From: Microthyrium microscopicum
Taxonomy: Eukaryota > Ascomycota > Dothideomycetes > Microthyriales > Microthyriaceae
NCBI GenBank assembly: GCA_010405405.1
Contig: MU004234.1
Coordinates: 2,523,988 to 2,587,987, forward strand
Direction: 5' to 3'
DNA: 64,000 nt
The notes beneath the pieces were generated by a model. That model worked only from the letters and a program-made list of their open reading frames with translations, was not told the origin of the DNA and did no database searches. Below are positions 38,243 through 49,894 of this stretch, piece after piece (position 1 is the first letter of the stretch; each line of letters begins with the position of its first letter). The position numbers were made by a program, and so were the translations under genes.

Positions 38243-41200
38243 ATGCGTCTCTTCCATACATTCGCTGTTCCATTGGTGGCTTTCCTTTCGGCTGATTTGG
38301 CACAAGCTGGTGTTGCTAAAGATTCACGAGATCTAGCATTAGTAAAACGTGGAGGCCTCATTAATCGCTTATTACATGTTTTCCAAAAGAAGCAAGCGCC
38401 GTCTACGGTCATTTGCACAACAGATGCTGTCCTAGAATGGGCAGCCACCAACACATTAGCTACCGAAGCTTGTTCCCGTCTTTTCCAAAGTCAAAATTTC
38501 ACTGTCACGGTTTCAGTAACCCGAACCACGTAAATACGCTCCCATACCCACCGTATGATTTGCTGACATTGAACAGGGCTGAAGTGTCGATAACTGGAGT
38601 AAGAACCGTCTATGACCCTTCTACTGTTCATGTCACTGCGACCGAGACCTCGACTGTTACCACACCTGATGCTGGACAGAAACGCGCAGCAGCGCCGGAG
38701 CCAACCGTCGCGGCTTTTCTAGAAGAGCGCGGTGAGCTATCGGCAGACTTCCAGAATGCAGTGGAATTGGTTGCTATTGCCCAAACCTATGACCCATCCG
38801 TCTTTGCGGATTGGGCACCAGTGCTATCCAGCGCATGCGTTTGTCTCCAGCTCGGCGGCGCTACTGTTACATCGACTGGTACAACTACAGTGGTTAGTAT
38901 TGACAATACTTTTCTATTCGTTCGAGTTCTAACTTTCTCAGACTACGACAGTCAATGCATACCAAGTCGTCGAGGCTCCAATGAACGTTACGGTTGCGGA
39001 TTCCACATCTACCACAACAGTAACGGTCATGCGCAATGGAAACAGTACTTACTCTGCACCAGTTGGTCTACCGACATATCCAAGTGGTGCTATTGGTCTC
39101 CGCGAAGGGACTATGTGTCCCGCTGGAGCCAACGCCCAGCTACCAGAACAATCCGTTATCCTCAACTCGACTCTCTACTCCTATGTGCCGTTTTGTGGAT
39201 ACAACTTTGCCAATGAGACTGCACTGACAGCTCTGAACTCGCCAGATCTTTATTCCTGTGGTATTGAATGCTTCAATGTCGACGATAACGTCGACGGCGC
39301 TGGTTGTAAAGGATACACCTTCGACGGCACAACCTGCAGTCTCTTCGCCACCGCCAGTGGTAGCGGCCTTGTTACCGATCCGACCATGGAAGGAGGCATT
39401 CTGGTTTCCGTTATTCCACTTCAGCCGACCGAGACAGTCCCATTCAATTCCTCTCCTGATAGTGATCAAGTTAGAAGTGCTCTTGTAACCATCACTGGCC
39501 AGGTTGTCACAATCACTTCCCCGCCAGCTATTACAACCATTGGACAAAATACTCTAACTTTTTCAAGCTGCTCCACGGGTAGTTATTCGAACTCGACAGA
39601 CCACCTTGAATACAGTACTTGGACTTGCACACAGAACTCCTCATGGACTGCAAATATCGTGGAAACTTATACCGCGGTTTATAGCTCAGATCTGACCATT
39701 CTTGCATCCGGAGCAGGTGGAAATGGCTCAAATGGTGGTGGAGCCGGCAGCGGTCCCACGACATCGACAATTGTGATTAATGGAACTACGATTCTTTCAG
39801 TCATCAGCGGATCTGGAGAAACTGGAACCGGTGGTGGCGGTGTTGTTTCAACCGTAACGACAACGGGAGAGAACTTTACAAGTACATATCTGACCACCAT
39901 AGCTACTGGGGGAGCCGGTGGAAGTGGCATCGCAGGTGGCGGACCAATTCTCACGACCGTAACCACGACTGGAGAAAACTTTACCAGCACCTATCTTTCG
40001 ACAGTTGAAACCGGTGGCTCTGGAGAAACAGGTACTGGTGGTAGAGAGCCAGTTCTTAGCACTGTTACTGAGATTGGAGACAACTTTACGAGCGTTTATG
40101 TGACGACGATCCCAATTGGTGGTTCTGGAGGAACAGGTACCGGTGGTGGAGGACCAATCCTTACGACCGTTACTCAACCCGGTGACAACTTCACCAGCAC
40201 ATTTGTCTCTACAATTACAACTGGCGGCTCTGGAGGATTTGGGACCGGCGGTGGTGGACCAATACTGACCACTGTTACCCAAACTGGAGACAACTTCACA
40301 AGTACCTTTGTGTCTACGATACCAACAGGTGGTGCCTCAGATTCAGGTAACGGAGGCGGCGGACCCATCTCGCCATCGGTCACACCAGCTCCATCGACAT
40401 CATCCATTTTATGGACGACTATCACAACGGTGTCCAATGGAACGTTGACAACACTTACAATTCCAGTTGATAACCGAGATTTTGGCTCTGATAGCGACAG
40501 CTCAACTGTTCCTCCTGCTTCCTTGACAACGATCACAGTGGTGGTATCTAACATCACTATCACTCAAGTATCAACACTTCCAATCAGTGGTCTCAGTGGT
40601 ACTGTTACTGGTACTGGAGGTACCGGCCCATTGACCTCATCCGAAGGTTTCTTCAACGGCAGTGCCCCATCATCAATGAGCGGAACTGGAATCGGCACAG
40701 GATCATTCCCATCAGCATCAGTCTCTGACAACAGCACCTTCCCGACCACCATCCCTTCAAACACTACTTTCCCCAACACCACCGCCTCCGTCAGCATTGA
40801 CAACCCCAGCATTTCTGGCAACCCACGCAGCGGTGACGACTCTGATTCCTCCTCCACACCATTCCCAGGCACGATCTCCGCCTCACCAACCGGATTCCCC
40901 AACTCCACCTGCTTCGGCGGTCCCCCCCAAACCGTCACCGTGACCGTCAACAGCCCACCCGCCGGCTGCGAGCTCGTCTGCACAACCGACGCCTTCCCCA
41001 GCATGTACTCGCCCATTCTCCCACCCATCTACGGCGGCGGCGGCAGTCCCACCGACAGCGCCATCCTCCCCAGCGCTTCCAACGACAACGGCACCGTAAG
41101 CATCCAAACCTCACCACCCACACCCCCAACCAGCGACACCACATCTCCTCCCTCCGCCACACCAACTCTCGACCGCGTAGGCAACCCGCCTTACCTCCCA

Positions 41201-41758
41201 CGCGCAGCCGGCACGCCCGCAACACCGGACCAGATCGACGCCGCCTGCGCTTTCGCAGGCAACCAAGTCTACAATGGCGAATTCGAGATCTCCACTATGG
41301 GCGCCGGCGCACTCCGCCCATCAGGCTGGTCTTTCGCCACGAACGAGGGCGGCGAAGATCAAGTGTACATAGTGACCAACGCCACGGACCAAGAAACACT
41401 CGGCGGGTCCAACTATCTACGCTACGAAAGCGATGAGACTGCCGCGATCGCTACTCTATCGCAGCCTTTGACGCTCTGCCCAGGTAGGACATATAACCTG
41501 GACTACTATGCACGCGCATCAGTGAATGGTATGTGTAGTGTGACGATGGGACTAGGAAATGATACAAGAGAGGCAATGATGCCGCCGACAGATGCCTGGG
41601 AACTAGCGCCCGTGGATATGTTCACGGTGGGCAATGAGACGGATGATGCGAGCGTGACTTTGATGATCACGCTTGCGTGTCCAGGCCATGATGATGCAAA
41701 CAGTGAGGGTGACTTTGTGGATTTGGATAACATTGGGCTTGTGGAAGCCAGTATGTAA
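38243..41758 (+). CDS. Secreted repeat-rich glycoprotein with Apple-like and C-terminal lectin-like domains
   Basis: There are three exons: 38,243-38,529, 38,577-38,892 and 38,942-41,758, giving 1,139 aa. I chose the ATG at 38,243 because it starts the signal peptide MRLFHTFAVPLVAFLSADLA; an ATG 15 bp upstream is also in frame. An Apple/PAN-like module (YVPFCGYNFANET...CGIECF...CKGYTFDGTTCSLF) follows a Thr-rich N-terminus. Five 35-residue repeats (GGSGxxGxGGGGPILTTVT + GDNFTSTFVSTI) and a Ser/Thr/Pro-rich stalk come next. The last ~160 residues (CAFAGNQVYNGEFE...GWSFATNEG...YLRYES...YNLDYYARA...LDNIGLVE) resemble CBM4/9-like beta-sandwich carbohydrate-binding modules. No C-terminal GPI signal is evident. 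A cell-wall or adhesive role is an inference. Confidence 0.86.
39869..40393 (+). repeat. Five 105-bp coding tandem repeats
   Basis: Units start at 39,869, 39,974, 40,079, 40,184 and 40,289. The period of exactly 35 codons is kept in every unit, with conserved NFTS (an N-glycosylation sequon) and a Gly-rich turn. The last unit is partly degenerate. Such in-frame repeats are prone to copy-number change. Confidence 0.88.
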
Positions 41759-43852
41759 GTTTATGGAATATGATGCATGGCTGAAGATTGGCATTTGGTG
41801 GTGGGTTATTTTTGTGGAAATTATTTGATGAGTATATCTTATGACTGTGATGAAGTACACGGACTGTTGGCGGAAAGATTTCTTGGGGTAATTTGACCCT
41901 GGGATTATAGATGGTGTTTTTGGTAATTCTTGTATGATGAAATGAAAAGCCTTTCGATTATTTTGATACTTGGTTTCTTTGCAGTGACTTGCTTGTCTTC
42001 ATAGTTTGAATATTCTACAACTTTCAAAAACAGAACCAGAAGAGTGGCATGATGCTTGTACTAGCCTATTCGTAATATTATTGTTTTGATATCATACCAT
42101 GTTCTGTTTGGACACACTTCACTCCTTCTAGCTACGAAAGCCATATACTCTCAAAAGCTATGATCGGATATGTCGCCTTACAGAACAGGATATTGATAAT
42201 GTAACAGGCAGTGACCTAAATCCAAGTTCACATGCAATGTAAGTTCTGCTCAGGGTTCAACTTCAAGCTTCAATAAACAGTGCACTGTTTCAAACCACCT
42301 CATGCGGTCCATGCATATTGCAAACAAGTGTCGTTCGGCCTACGGAAGGGTAGAACCGCAGACAGGCCGATTTATGCTCTGCGGAGCAATGGAGTTTGCA
42401 GAAACACAGGTGACAGAAACAATGGTCAAGTACCTAGGTACCTACCTACTCTATGGCTCCGATGAGATGTGAAATAAGTAAAGGCCTAGAACAGAATGGA
42501 GCATCATCAGCAGCAGCATTGAGTCTTGGATTCGTCGAGTGATGAATACAATTGTATGTGTTACTCGTATACCTAACGACATCGACATAATGACCACTAC
42601 ACACAGGCCTGGTGGGCGCAATTGATTCGCAGATATTTTGCTTACAGACCTCGCTATGCAGAGGCGAGAGTCAGCGAAGTTAAAATAAGGTTGGTGATTT
42701 TATTTGGCAGGTGAGAATTGATGATTGAGACTGGGATTTTAATTAGGCGGCGCAAAGGATCTATATTTGGGCGAATATACGACTGATTACGGCGTAGGCG
42801 AGTATGGCTTCTAGAATACGAAAGAAGTGAAGTTTAACGGAGTTACTTGTGCTTGATTGCAACAAAGCAAGGATTCTTTGGGTGAAGGTTGATTCTTGAA
42901 TCTTGAATTGTATAGTTCAAAGTTCAATGGTGATGCCGATGATTTCGATTCAGTTATGTTTGATTTGCTGGCCCACTCCCATTTTGATGCGAACCACCAA
43001 ACAACCTAGAATGTAAAGAGTTTAGCGCCAGGAACAATGTGCACAAGCGCAAGCTATCCCGACTCTCACCATTGGCTGCATGGCCAGCGACTAGGATGTG
43101 GGTTGCAGATCATTGGAAGATGGTGCCCCTGATTTCCTTTGTTCCTGCTGGATGTGGGACGTTGGGTCAGCCTCATTTGAGCCTCGAGACGGTCTTTACT
43201 GTCTCAGGAGTCGCGCGCTGTTTCCTCTCCCGGCCAATCCTTCCTGCCCGCTTGGCCAACAGTTCCTTCCCAACTTTCCCTGTGCGCCTGCCAAGTTGGT
43301 TTGGTCGCTGCTTCTGCGCTTGGCCTCAACCACCAACCCGTCGCTGCCCGTTTCAACGAGGTCGTCTCTCTCTCCACACTCCACACTCTCACATTCTTTT
43401 GATCTCTACCCCGTCCTCCTCCACTATCTCTGTCGTCTCTATTAGGTCTTGCACCAGCTGCAAACACCGTCCCTTCTTTTTGTCCAACTTCGCCATCTTC
43501 TCTTTGGCGTTTGAAATGTCATAAACCCCTTGCCGGTTCAGTGCTCCTCCAAACGAGCACTCCAAGGACGACACTCTGCTATTGTGTCCATTCACTCTTT
43601 TCAACACTCAAATCCTTACAATCCCGCCGGTCGTGGCCATTCATTCTTTTCAGCCTTCAATAAATCAAATACATCATTCGACAATACCCAATTGTCTCTC
43701 ACCAAACTATCGTCGAAACACATTTCTTACCAGCCACATTCCGTTCGCGACCGATTCCTCAACCACCACCACTTTGTCACTCTGGACTTCCTGCCAACTC
43801 AATCAAGGCGAAACTCAGCCGGCTGAGTTGCGCTTAATAACTCTTGTACATC
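41759..43852. other. Long intergenic region
   Basis: This 2.1-kb gap contains no supportable gene. It includes a palindromic TACCTAGGTACC at 42,431-42,442. It becomes strongly pyrimidine-rich from about 43,200 to 43,800, probably the promoter and 5' leader of the Kch1-family gene. The overlapping frames at 43,039-43,524 and nearby fall in this CT-rich tract and are not credible genes. Confidence 0.5.
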
Positions 43853-45844
43853 ATGTGGGGTGAGAATATGGGTCGCCGAGAGGTGAAGGAGATTCACAAG
43901 TGGCATTACATTGTATGAACTTCTCGTCATACAACCAATTCCTACTAACGAGACACAGAATCTCAACGACTTTCGCTCTTCATCATGCGGCCCCATTCTC
44001 GCATACATGTGGGTGTGGATAATGGCCTTGACTTCCATTGCCGTCTACGCCCTGGACACTTTTACCGCAGTTAATCTTCTCGTCTTTGACAAATGGCCAA
44101 GTCAAATTCAGCCTGCCGTCAACTTTAATGTCCAGAAATGGATTTTTAGTGGTTGCATCATGTTTTCTTGGCTTTTGCTATTCTACGAGTGGATTCGCGC
44201 CATTCGTGTAATGAAGCAGGAGAGCATTACTGAAGATTATCTCGATGATTTGGCTGTCACTTGGCAGTCTATCAAGATTCCTGGAGGTTGGAGGCGCTTT
44301 TTGGTCTTTACTGAACTCACCAAGAGTAAGAAAAAGGCTGCTTGGGTAGCCATTTTTGTCTATTTCCAAAGAAAAGGTTGGTCATCACCAATAGCCCCTT
44401 ATCTCTGTGCTCACATTTGCTAGGTTTTCTTCGTATCGTAGCTGCCGAAGGCCCTCGTAACGTCTTGAACGCCATAACCATTTATGCAGTGGCTAGGGCC
44501 GACTTGAAAATCGACGGTGTCGTTAAATCATCCAACTTCTTTGTACAACTCTGGAAGAATATTGTAGCTTTGGCAGGTCGCAATCGCTCTGAAGCTCTTG
44601 TGCTTCTGTCCATCAGCTTTACCTTCGTCATTTGGGTCATGTCTATGCTCCTTTTGCTGCTGGCGTTCCTTATGTGGGTCTTCTTCATTTGGCACTATGT
44701 CGATAAAGAGACTCTCACTGGATACTGCCGCCGAAAGGTAGAGACTCGTCTAGCACGAATTGTCAAGGCCAAAACCGACAAAGCCTGGGCTAGAGAAGCA
44801 GCTGAGAGGGAAAAGGAAGAGCTCAAGGCCAAGAAGAAGGCTGTGGATGGAAAGCCGACGCCTGGCGATATGAAGCGCACAGCAACACTTCCAGTCCTCG
44901 GTGGTTTCGATGATTCTCCACCAAACAGCTATTCCTCGCGCAACGAGTCTGTTGCCACTCTCCCACGATATCAATCACAACCAGGCACTCCATTTGATGA
45001 AGATGCGCCACCTATGCCTCGTCAATATTCCGCCAGCTCAGGCCTCCTCGGGAACGCCGGCGCAATGGGTCAATCTGAACCATACTCTCGTCCAGGTACT
45101 TCAAACTCCAACCATGGGTACTCTCGCCCAGGTACAGCACAATCGAATCGTGGCCCAACCCTTCCATCCTTGAACACCGCTCCATCCTATCCACAATCTT
45201 ACCGTGGCAACACACCCGTTTCTGCCGCCTCCGAACCCGGTCGCCGATACTCTCCTCCGTCGGCGCAAAACTCTGCTCCCTGGCGCACACCCGTTTCCAC
45301 TGTTGACGAAGACTCCCAAGGCTACGAAATGCAATCATCTCTTGGTCTACCACCCGGGTTACGACCACAAGGTCCACGCCGAGACATGTCGGCTCCGGGA
45401 GCAGCGACCCGTGGACCAATGGGCCAGAATCCGCCAGCACGAAGCTTTACCAGTCCGCCAGAGCAAGGTGGTCCACCGCGCTTCGGCACTCCTGGTCCAC
45501 CACAGCTGCCGCGGAGCATGACGCCTGGCGGTGGTCAAATGCCCCGCAGCATGACTCCTGGTAACGGGCAACTGCCGCGCAGCATGACTCCAGGTGGCGG
45601 TCAAATACCACGCAGCATGACGCCAGGTGCACAGTCAAATTACTCACCCGATCGATCGCCGCCCCGTAATATACCGCGTAGTATGACGCCAGGAGCGCAG
45701 CCAATGCGGCCTAATTACACAGGTGGAGAGCCTCCGCGAAATATGACACCAGGCGCGCTGCCGAGGTCGAATACCGGAGACGGGTATGGAGGCGGTGGTC
45801 CACCCAGACATGGAGGACCGCCTGGGCCTGGGATGGCAATGTAG
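43853..45844 (+). CDS. Kch1-family low-affinity potassium transporter
   Basis: There are three exons: 43,853-43,912, 43,959-44,376 and 44,424-45,844 (introns 46-47 bp, CTAAC branch in the first), giving 632 aa. An in-frame ATG at 43,868 would start MGRREV. The N-terminal half carries the Kch1/Prm6 pattern: KWHYINLNDFRSSSC, then VYALDTFTAVNLLVFDKW, then four or more membrane spans, ending LAFLMWVFFIWHYVDKE and a basic helix. Yeast Kch1 and Prm6 mediate K+ influx that supports calcium entry during pheromone response. The C-terminal ~300 residues are disordered, rich in Pro, Gly and Ser, with about seven PR(S/N)MTPG repeats (45,500-45,765). These are possible proline-directed phosphosites. Confidence 0.86.
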
Positions 45845-46515
45845 TTGTTGTCGAGGTAATGAAGTAATGATTTTGAACTAGCGTTGCTGTTAAACTTATA
45901 TTTCTGGGCTATTGTGGATTACCTTTTGGCGGTGTTTGGTCTTTTGAGATACCAAAGATACCTTGAATACAACTTTTCTTCGATTCAGTGGTGCTTTTCG
46001 GGATCACTTGCAATACGTGATGTACCTTGTCTTATGTGATGGACGCGCCGTGTGGGAGCAGATGGAACGAGAGGGATTTTGGCGTTTGGTAAGCTCTTTT
46101 CATGCTGCTATGGATCTACTGGGGAGCTAATTTGACATCAGACGATTGCTGCAGATGAAGAGTCGTATTAGCACCAAATACTGATAGCAACCTGAAAGCA
46201 ACGACCAAAGTTCTCGCAGGCCCTAGAGTAGCACCCACGTTTGCTCTTTCCCAGTCGATCTTGCCATCAGCATGTCGTGCCTACCGAAAGCAACTGCCCG
46301 ACGGAAGGCACCATGGACTTCCGAATGGGGAAGGAAGCATTCAAGGCAACTACATCGCTCTTTCCAGAAGCGAGTACTGTTTGCGTCCCATCTCCAACTT
46401 CGCATCTCATAACATCCACACTCTCTTCTCTTCAGACATCAATACATTCGTTCAATCGTTACGCCCGTGCCAATATCAACAACGCTTGTTCAGTCATCGG
46501 CTCAGTCTAACTGCT
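45845..46515. other. Intergenic region
   Basis: This 671-bp gap lies between two plus-strand genes. The frame of the downstream gene stays open through 46,261-46,515 but has no ATG there, so I treat it as leader. Confidence 0.5.
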
Positions 46516-49350
46516 ATGTATTCTCGCGCGGTCAGTGCGGCGTACCAGAAGATAGCTGATGCAGAGTTTGCCCGGCAGTTTGCAGCTATTGCTGTGGACG
46601 CGTCGGATACGAAGCCGCCGGCTCAAACGAACACCCATGGCAGAACAAATGGCGGTGGTCAGTCGGTGGCTACGGATTCTCCACCCGCGCAGCATCTACC
46701 CATCCTGCCAGAAGTCCCATCAGAGAATGGCTCCGATCGGGATACACAGTCGACCCTCGTAGCAGCCGATGAGTCTCCAACAACTGAGCGATCCCGCATA
46801 GCGCAAGAGAAGCTAGATGCAGCTTGTAGATTGACCCTTCGAGTGTCTCAACAGAGACCTCGCAGCTTTGCGGAATGGAAGGCTTCTAAACAGGCTTGTG
46901 AGGTGCATAGGACTGCTTATGAGGAGGCTAGAGAGGCTTTTCAGGAGTCTGCTGCAATCTCTGAGTCCAAGAACAATCTTCAAATGACAGCCGTTGTCCA
47001 GCCTGCACCCGTGGTGGAGCCAGTACCCGTGGTCATACCTGCTGTCGTTGTCAAATCGGATGCCGTGATCAAAGCATCAGATATGGTCAAGTCAGCAGCC
47101 GTGGCCAAAACAGTCGCCATAGTCAAACCAGCAGTCATTGTCGAACCTGCGCCAGTGGTCAAATCGGCACCCCTTGTCACGCCAGCAGTTGTCATTCAAC
47201 CTGCACCCGCTGTCAAGCCGGCACATGCGGTCAAGCCAGCTTTGAAGCATGCGCAGGGAATTCTCTTAAAAGCTGCAGCTGCAAATGCTTCGAAGAGCAG
47301 TAATAGTTCCTCTTCAGCTGGCTCTCCTAGATCAAGTCAATCAGCAAGCACTTCGCTGTGCGAAACTTCTCCGCGAGGTTCAGTGGCTGCCATCAAACCT
47401 TCTGTGGACAAGGAAACTCAAGGATCGCAATACAGCAGCCTCACTGTTAAAAAGGGGCCAAAAGCTCCACACTCCTCATCTCAAGTATCAAAAGAGAATA
47501 TCTCTACCGCTCACGGACTTGCTCCAACACCTCCCCAACCTCGTCCTGCACCTCAAGCAGCCTCAAACAAGTGGGGTTATACTTTCTCTGGCTCCAAAAA
47601 GAAAGTCGAGGACGACGTGGCCTCCTCGTCTTCCCTCGAGGAGATCGATCAGCAAACGTTCATTCGCGCGAATACAAACAACCCCAAAGCCTCGCGTTCC
47701 CAATCTTCTCTGGAAGAGATTGATCAGCAAACCTTTCTTCGTACGAATCTCAACACCTCCACTACGATTCGCCAAGCCGCTGTTATGGCTCTTAGAAATG
47801 CTCAGCAGCAGCGGTCAGAGGTGGCTCCCAGCCAACGACGTCGAACCAGCTTCGAAAGATATAGTCAGTTTTTCGATCCTGCTAATACCACCAATACCAC
47901 TCAGGGAAATGCAACTTTGGAGGAAATGAAAATGGTTCCCCTTTTCACATACAAACTCAAGAATCAGCTTCAACGAACCTGCCCTCAAGCTTTCGTGTCA
48001 TATGGTCTCCTTGGGGAGGTCCAAGATGAGCGAGAAAGTAAAGAAACCAATTTGATGTTCTTGAACGTCAACACTCCGTTCTCAGTCTTCCTTTGCGGTT
48101 CTCAAGGTAGCGGCAAATCTCACACTCTATCATGCATCCTCGAAAATTGCGTTATGACAAGCCCGATGCTGGGTAGAAATCCAAGTCCGCTTGCTGGTCT
48201 AGTCTTCCACTTTGATCGCATGGCTGGTGAATCCGTGGCTGAGCCTGCCTATTTAGGTAGTCACATTCAAACTCGAGTACTTGTCAGTCCAAGCAATCTG
48301 GGACGCATGAGTAATGCGTACACGAAGCTCAAGCTTGGTAGCCGCCTAACAGTTGAGCCACTGTATCTACTGCCACGGCATCTCAATACAGAACGTATCA
48401 AACGGCTTATGGCGGTTGGCAAATCATCAGAGATGCCCTTGTACATGCATGTTATTGTTCGAATTCTGCGAGACATGGCCTTGGCTTGTGGTGGTCAAGC
48501 TGTCTTCAGTTGGGCGCAGTTTCGTGATGCGGTCAGAAGGGAGCGCCTTACAGCTGGCCAAAATGGACCTCTCAACCTTCGCATGGATCTGATTGAAAGC
48601 TTTATGAAACGCGAGGGGAGAGTAACTGTACAGCCCGCACAGCCAGCTGGACAAGGCTGGAGAGGTGGTAAACGAGGAAGACGACCTCAGCCGCAAACGC
48701 AAAACATCATCAACGAGACCGGAGAGGACTTGGTAGGTAAGGAGGGTGTCCTTACCATCGTCGACTTGACTGATCCGGTTATTGACCCGGACTCGGCATG
48801 CGCGCTGTTTGATATTGTACTATCTATATTCGTCGAACAGACAAAATGCGGCAAAGTTGTGGCATTGGATGAGGCGCATAACTACATGTCTGCAAAATCG
48901 GAGGCTGCGACCGAATTCACCAATACGATCCTGAAGAATGTTCGGGAGCAGCGACACAAGGCAGTTCGTGTTATTGTCGCTACTCAGGAGCCATCAATCA
49001 CGCCTGCTTTACTCGACCTTTGCAGCTGCACTATCGTCCATCGCTTCACTTCTCCAGCATGGATGGCTGCGATTCGCCAACATCTGGCCGGCGCCCACTA
49101 TGCACAGCGAGCCGCAGCAGATAATGAGAACGCTTTGGGACAGCCAGTACCAGAGACGATCGGAGCAAATGACGCCCTGATGAAGGAAGTTGTCCGCCTG
49201 AGGGTAGGCGAGTCTTTGCTCTTCTGCCCAACTGCAGCGCTAGGAGTGACATCCAATGGAGGCGTGGAGAAACTCCATGAGGGCTATGTCAAACACAAGA
49301 CTCGTGCGCGCCTCACAGCAGACGGCGGTAAGAGCAAGATGGCTAACTAG
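46516..49350 (+). CDS. HerA/FtsK-like P-loop ATPase with disordered N-terminus
   Basis: This single exon encodes 944 aa. The ATG at 46,516 is the first in the open frame. Residues ~150-250 are a low-complexity run of alternating Val/Pro/Ala dipeptides (VVKPA, VVEPAP, VVTPA). About residues 370-410 carry a duplicated motif SLEEIDQQTF(I/L)R. The ATPase core starts near 510: Walker A GSQGSGKS (528-535), Walker B VVALDEAH (Asp785, Glu786), then VIVATQEPSITPALLDLCS and FTSPAWMAAIRQHL. This layout resembles HerA/FtsK/VirB4-type motor ATPases and fungal relatives of unknown role. A GGKRGRRPQ stretch near 715 is basic. Cellular role and location are unknown. Confidence 0.82.
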   Translation: MYSRAVSAAYQKIADAEFARQFAAIAVDASDTKPPAQTNTHGRTNGGGQSVATDSPPAQHLPILPEVPSENGSDRDTQSTLVAADESPTTERSRIAQEKLDAACRLTLRVSQQRPRSFAEWKASKQACEVHRTAYEEAREAFQESAAISESKNNLQMTAVVQPAPVVEPVPVVIPAVVVKSDAVIKASDMVKSAAVAKTVAIVKPAVIVEPAPVVKSAPLVTPAVVIQPAPAVKPAHAVKPALKHAQGILLKAAAANASKSSNSSSSAGSPRSSQSASTSLCETSPRGSVAAIKPSVDKETQGSQYSSLTVKKGPKAPHSSSQVSKENISTAHGLAPTPPQPRPAPQAASNKWGYTFSGSKKKVEDDVASSSSLEEIDQQTFIRANTNNPKASRSQSSLEEIDQQTFLRTNLNTSTTIRQAAVMALRNAQQQRSEVAPSQRRRTSFERYSQFFDPANTTNTTQGNATLEEMKMVPLFTYKLKNQLQRTCPQAFVSYGLLGEVQDERESKETNLMFLNVNTPFSVFLCGSQGSGKSHTLSCILENCVMTSPMLGRNPSPLAGLVFHFDRMAGESVAEPAYLGSHIQTRVLVSPSNLGRMSNAYTKLKLGSRLTVEPLYLLPRHLNTERIKRLMAVGKSSEMPLYMHVIVRILRDMALACGGQAVFSWAQFRDAVRRERLTAGQNGPLNLRMDLIESFMKREGRVTVQPAQPAGQGWRGGKRGRRPQPQTQNIINETGEDLVGKEGVLTIVDLTDPVIDPDSACALFDIVLSIFVEQTKCGKVVALDEAHNYMSAKSEAATEFTNTILKNVREQRHKAVRVIVATQEPSITPALLDLCSCTIVHRFTSPAWMAAIRQHLAGAHYAQRAAADNENALGQPVPETIGANDALMKEVVRLRVGESLLFCPTAALGVTSNGGVEKLHEGYVKHKTRARLTADGGKSKMAN

Positions 49351-49894
49351 AAATGTACCTCAGCAGTACATTGTGTCAGACGTTGATCTAGGCAACTGTT
49401 CAATAGAGGTCGCAAACAGGTGTTTATGGGGTAGCAATGTTTTGGTATGGGGACGATTTGTGTATTGTCCTTTGATTGTAGTAGTAAAAACCCCTGAGCC
49501 TAATCGATAAATGAAAGCTTAATATAATGTTCCATGTAAGTCTCGCATAGTTCGCGAATCCGGGGGAGTTTGTTAAATTTACAACAGTAGCTGGCTTATA
49601 TTGTAAACTCCAGTTCTATTAATCTTCCCCAGGTCTTCTATAGATTAAATCTATAGTTCTCTACCAATGGTATAAGCAATCACAGCGCTCGGCCAGTTAG
49701 TCCTCAGCATTGTAGGGTTCGACTTCGCACTTCTCGCAAAGGCTCGCTCACACAGATTAAGAGACTTGTCGCTGCTGCTGAGGTACAGTGGTTAGTGTCT
49801 TAGTGTATGTAGTAAATGTTGACTAGTATATCAATCACGGTATTCTTTTGTGCTTGAAGTGTTTGTCTCTAGATCGCTTTCTTGACTTGAAAAT
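49351..49894. other. Intergenic region
   Basis: This 544-bp gap lies between two plus-strand genes. It is AT-leaning with no gene visible. Confidence 0.45.

Noticed and set aside
39679-41225. Several long minus-strand frames opposite the glycoprotein gene
   Set aside because: They are shadows of the low-complexity, GC-skewed plus-strand repeats and show no domains.
43039-43863. Overlapping plus-strand frames of 93-161 codons
   Set aside because: They lie in a pyrimidine-rich leader where stops are rare; composition is Ser/Pro/Leu with no motif or exon pattern.
46261-46515. N-terminal extension of the ATPase frame
   Set aside because: It contains no ATG; the open frame there starts only with TTG, so it is treated as leader.
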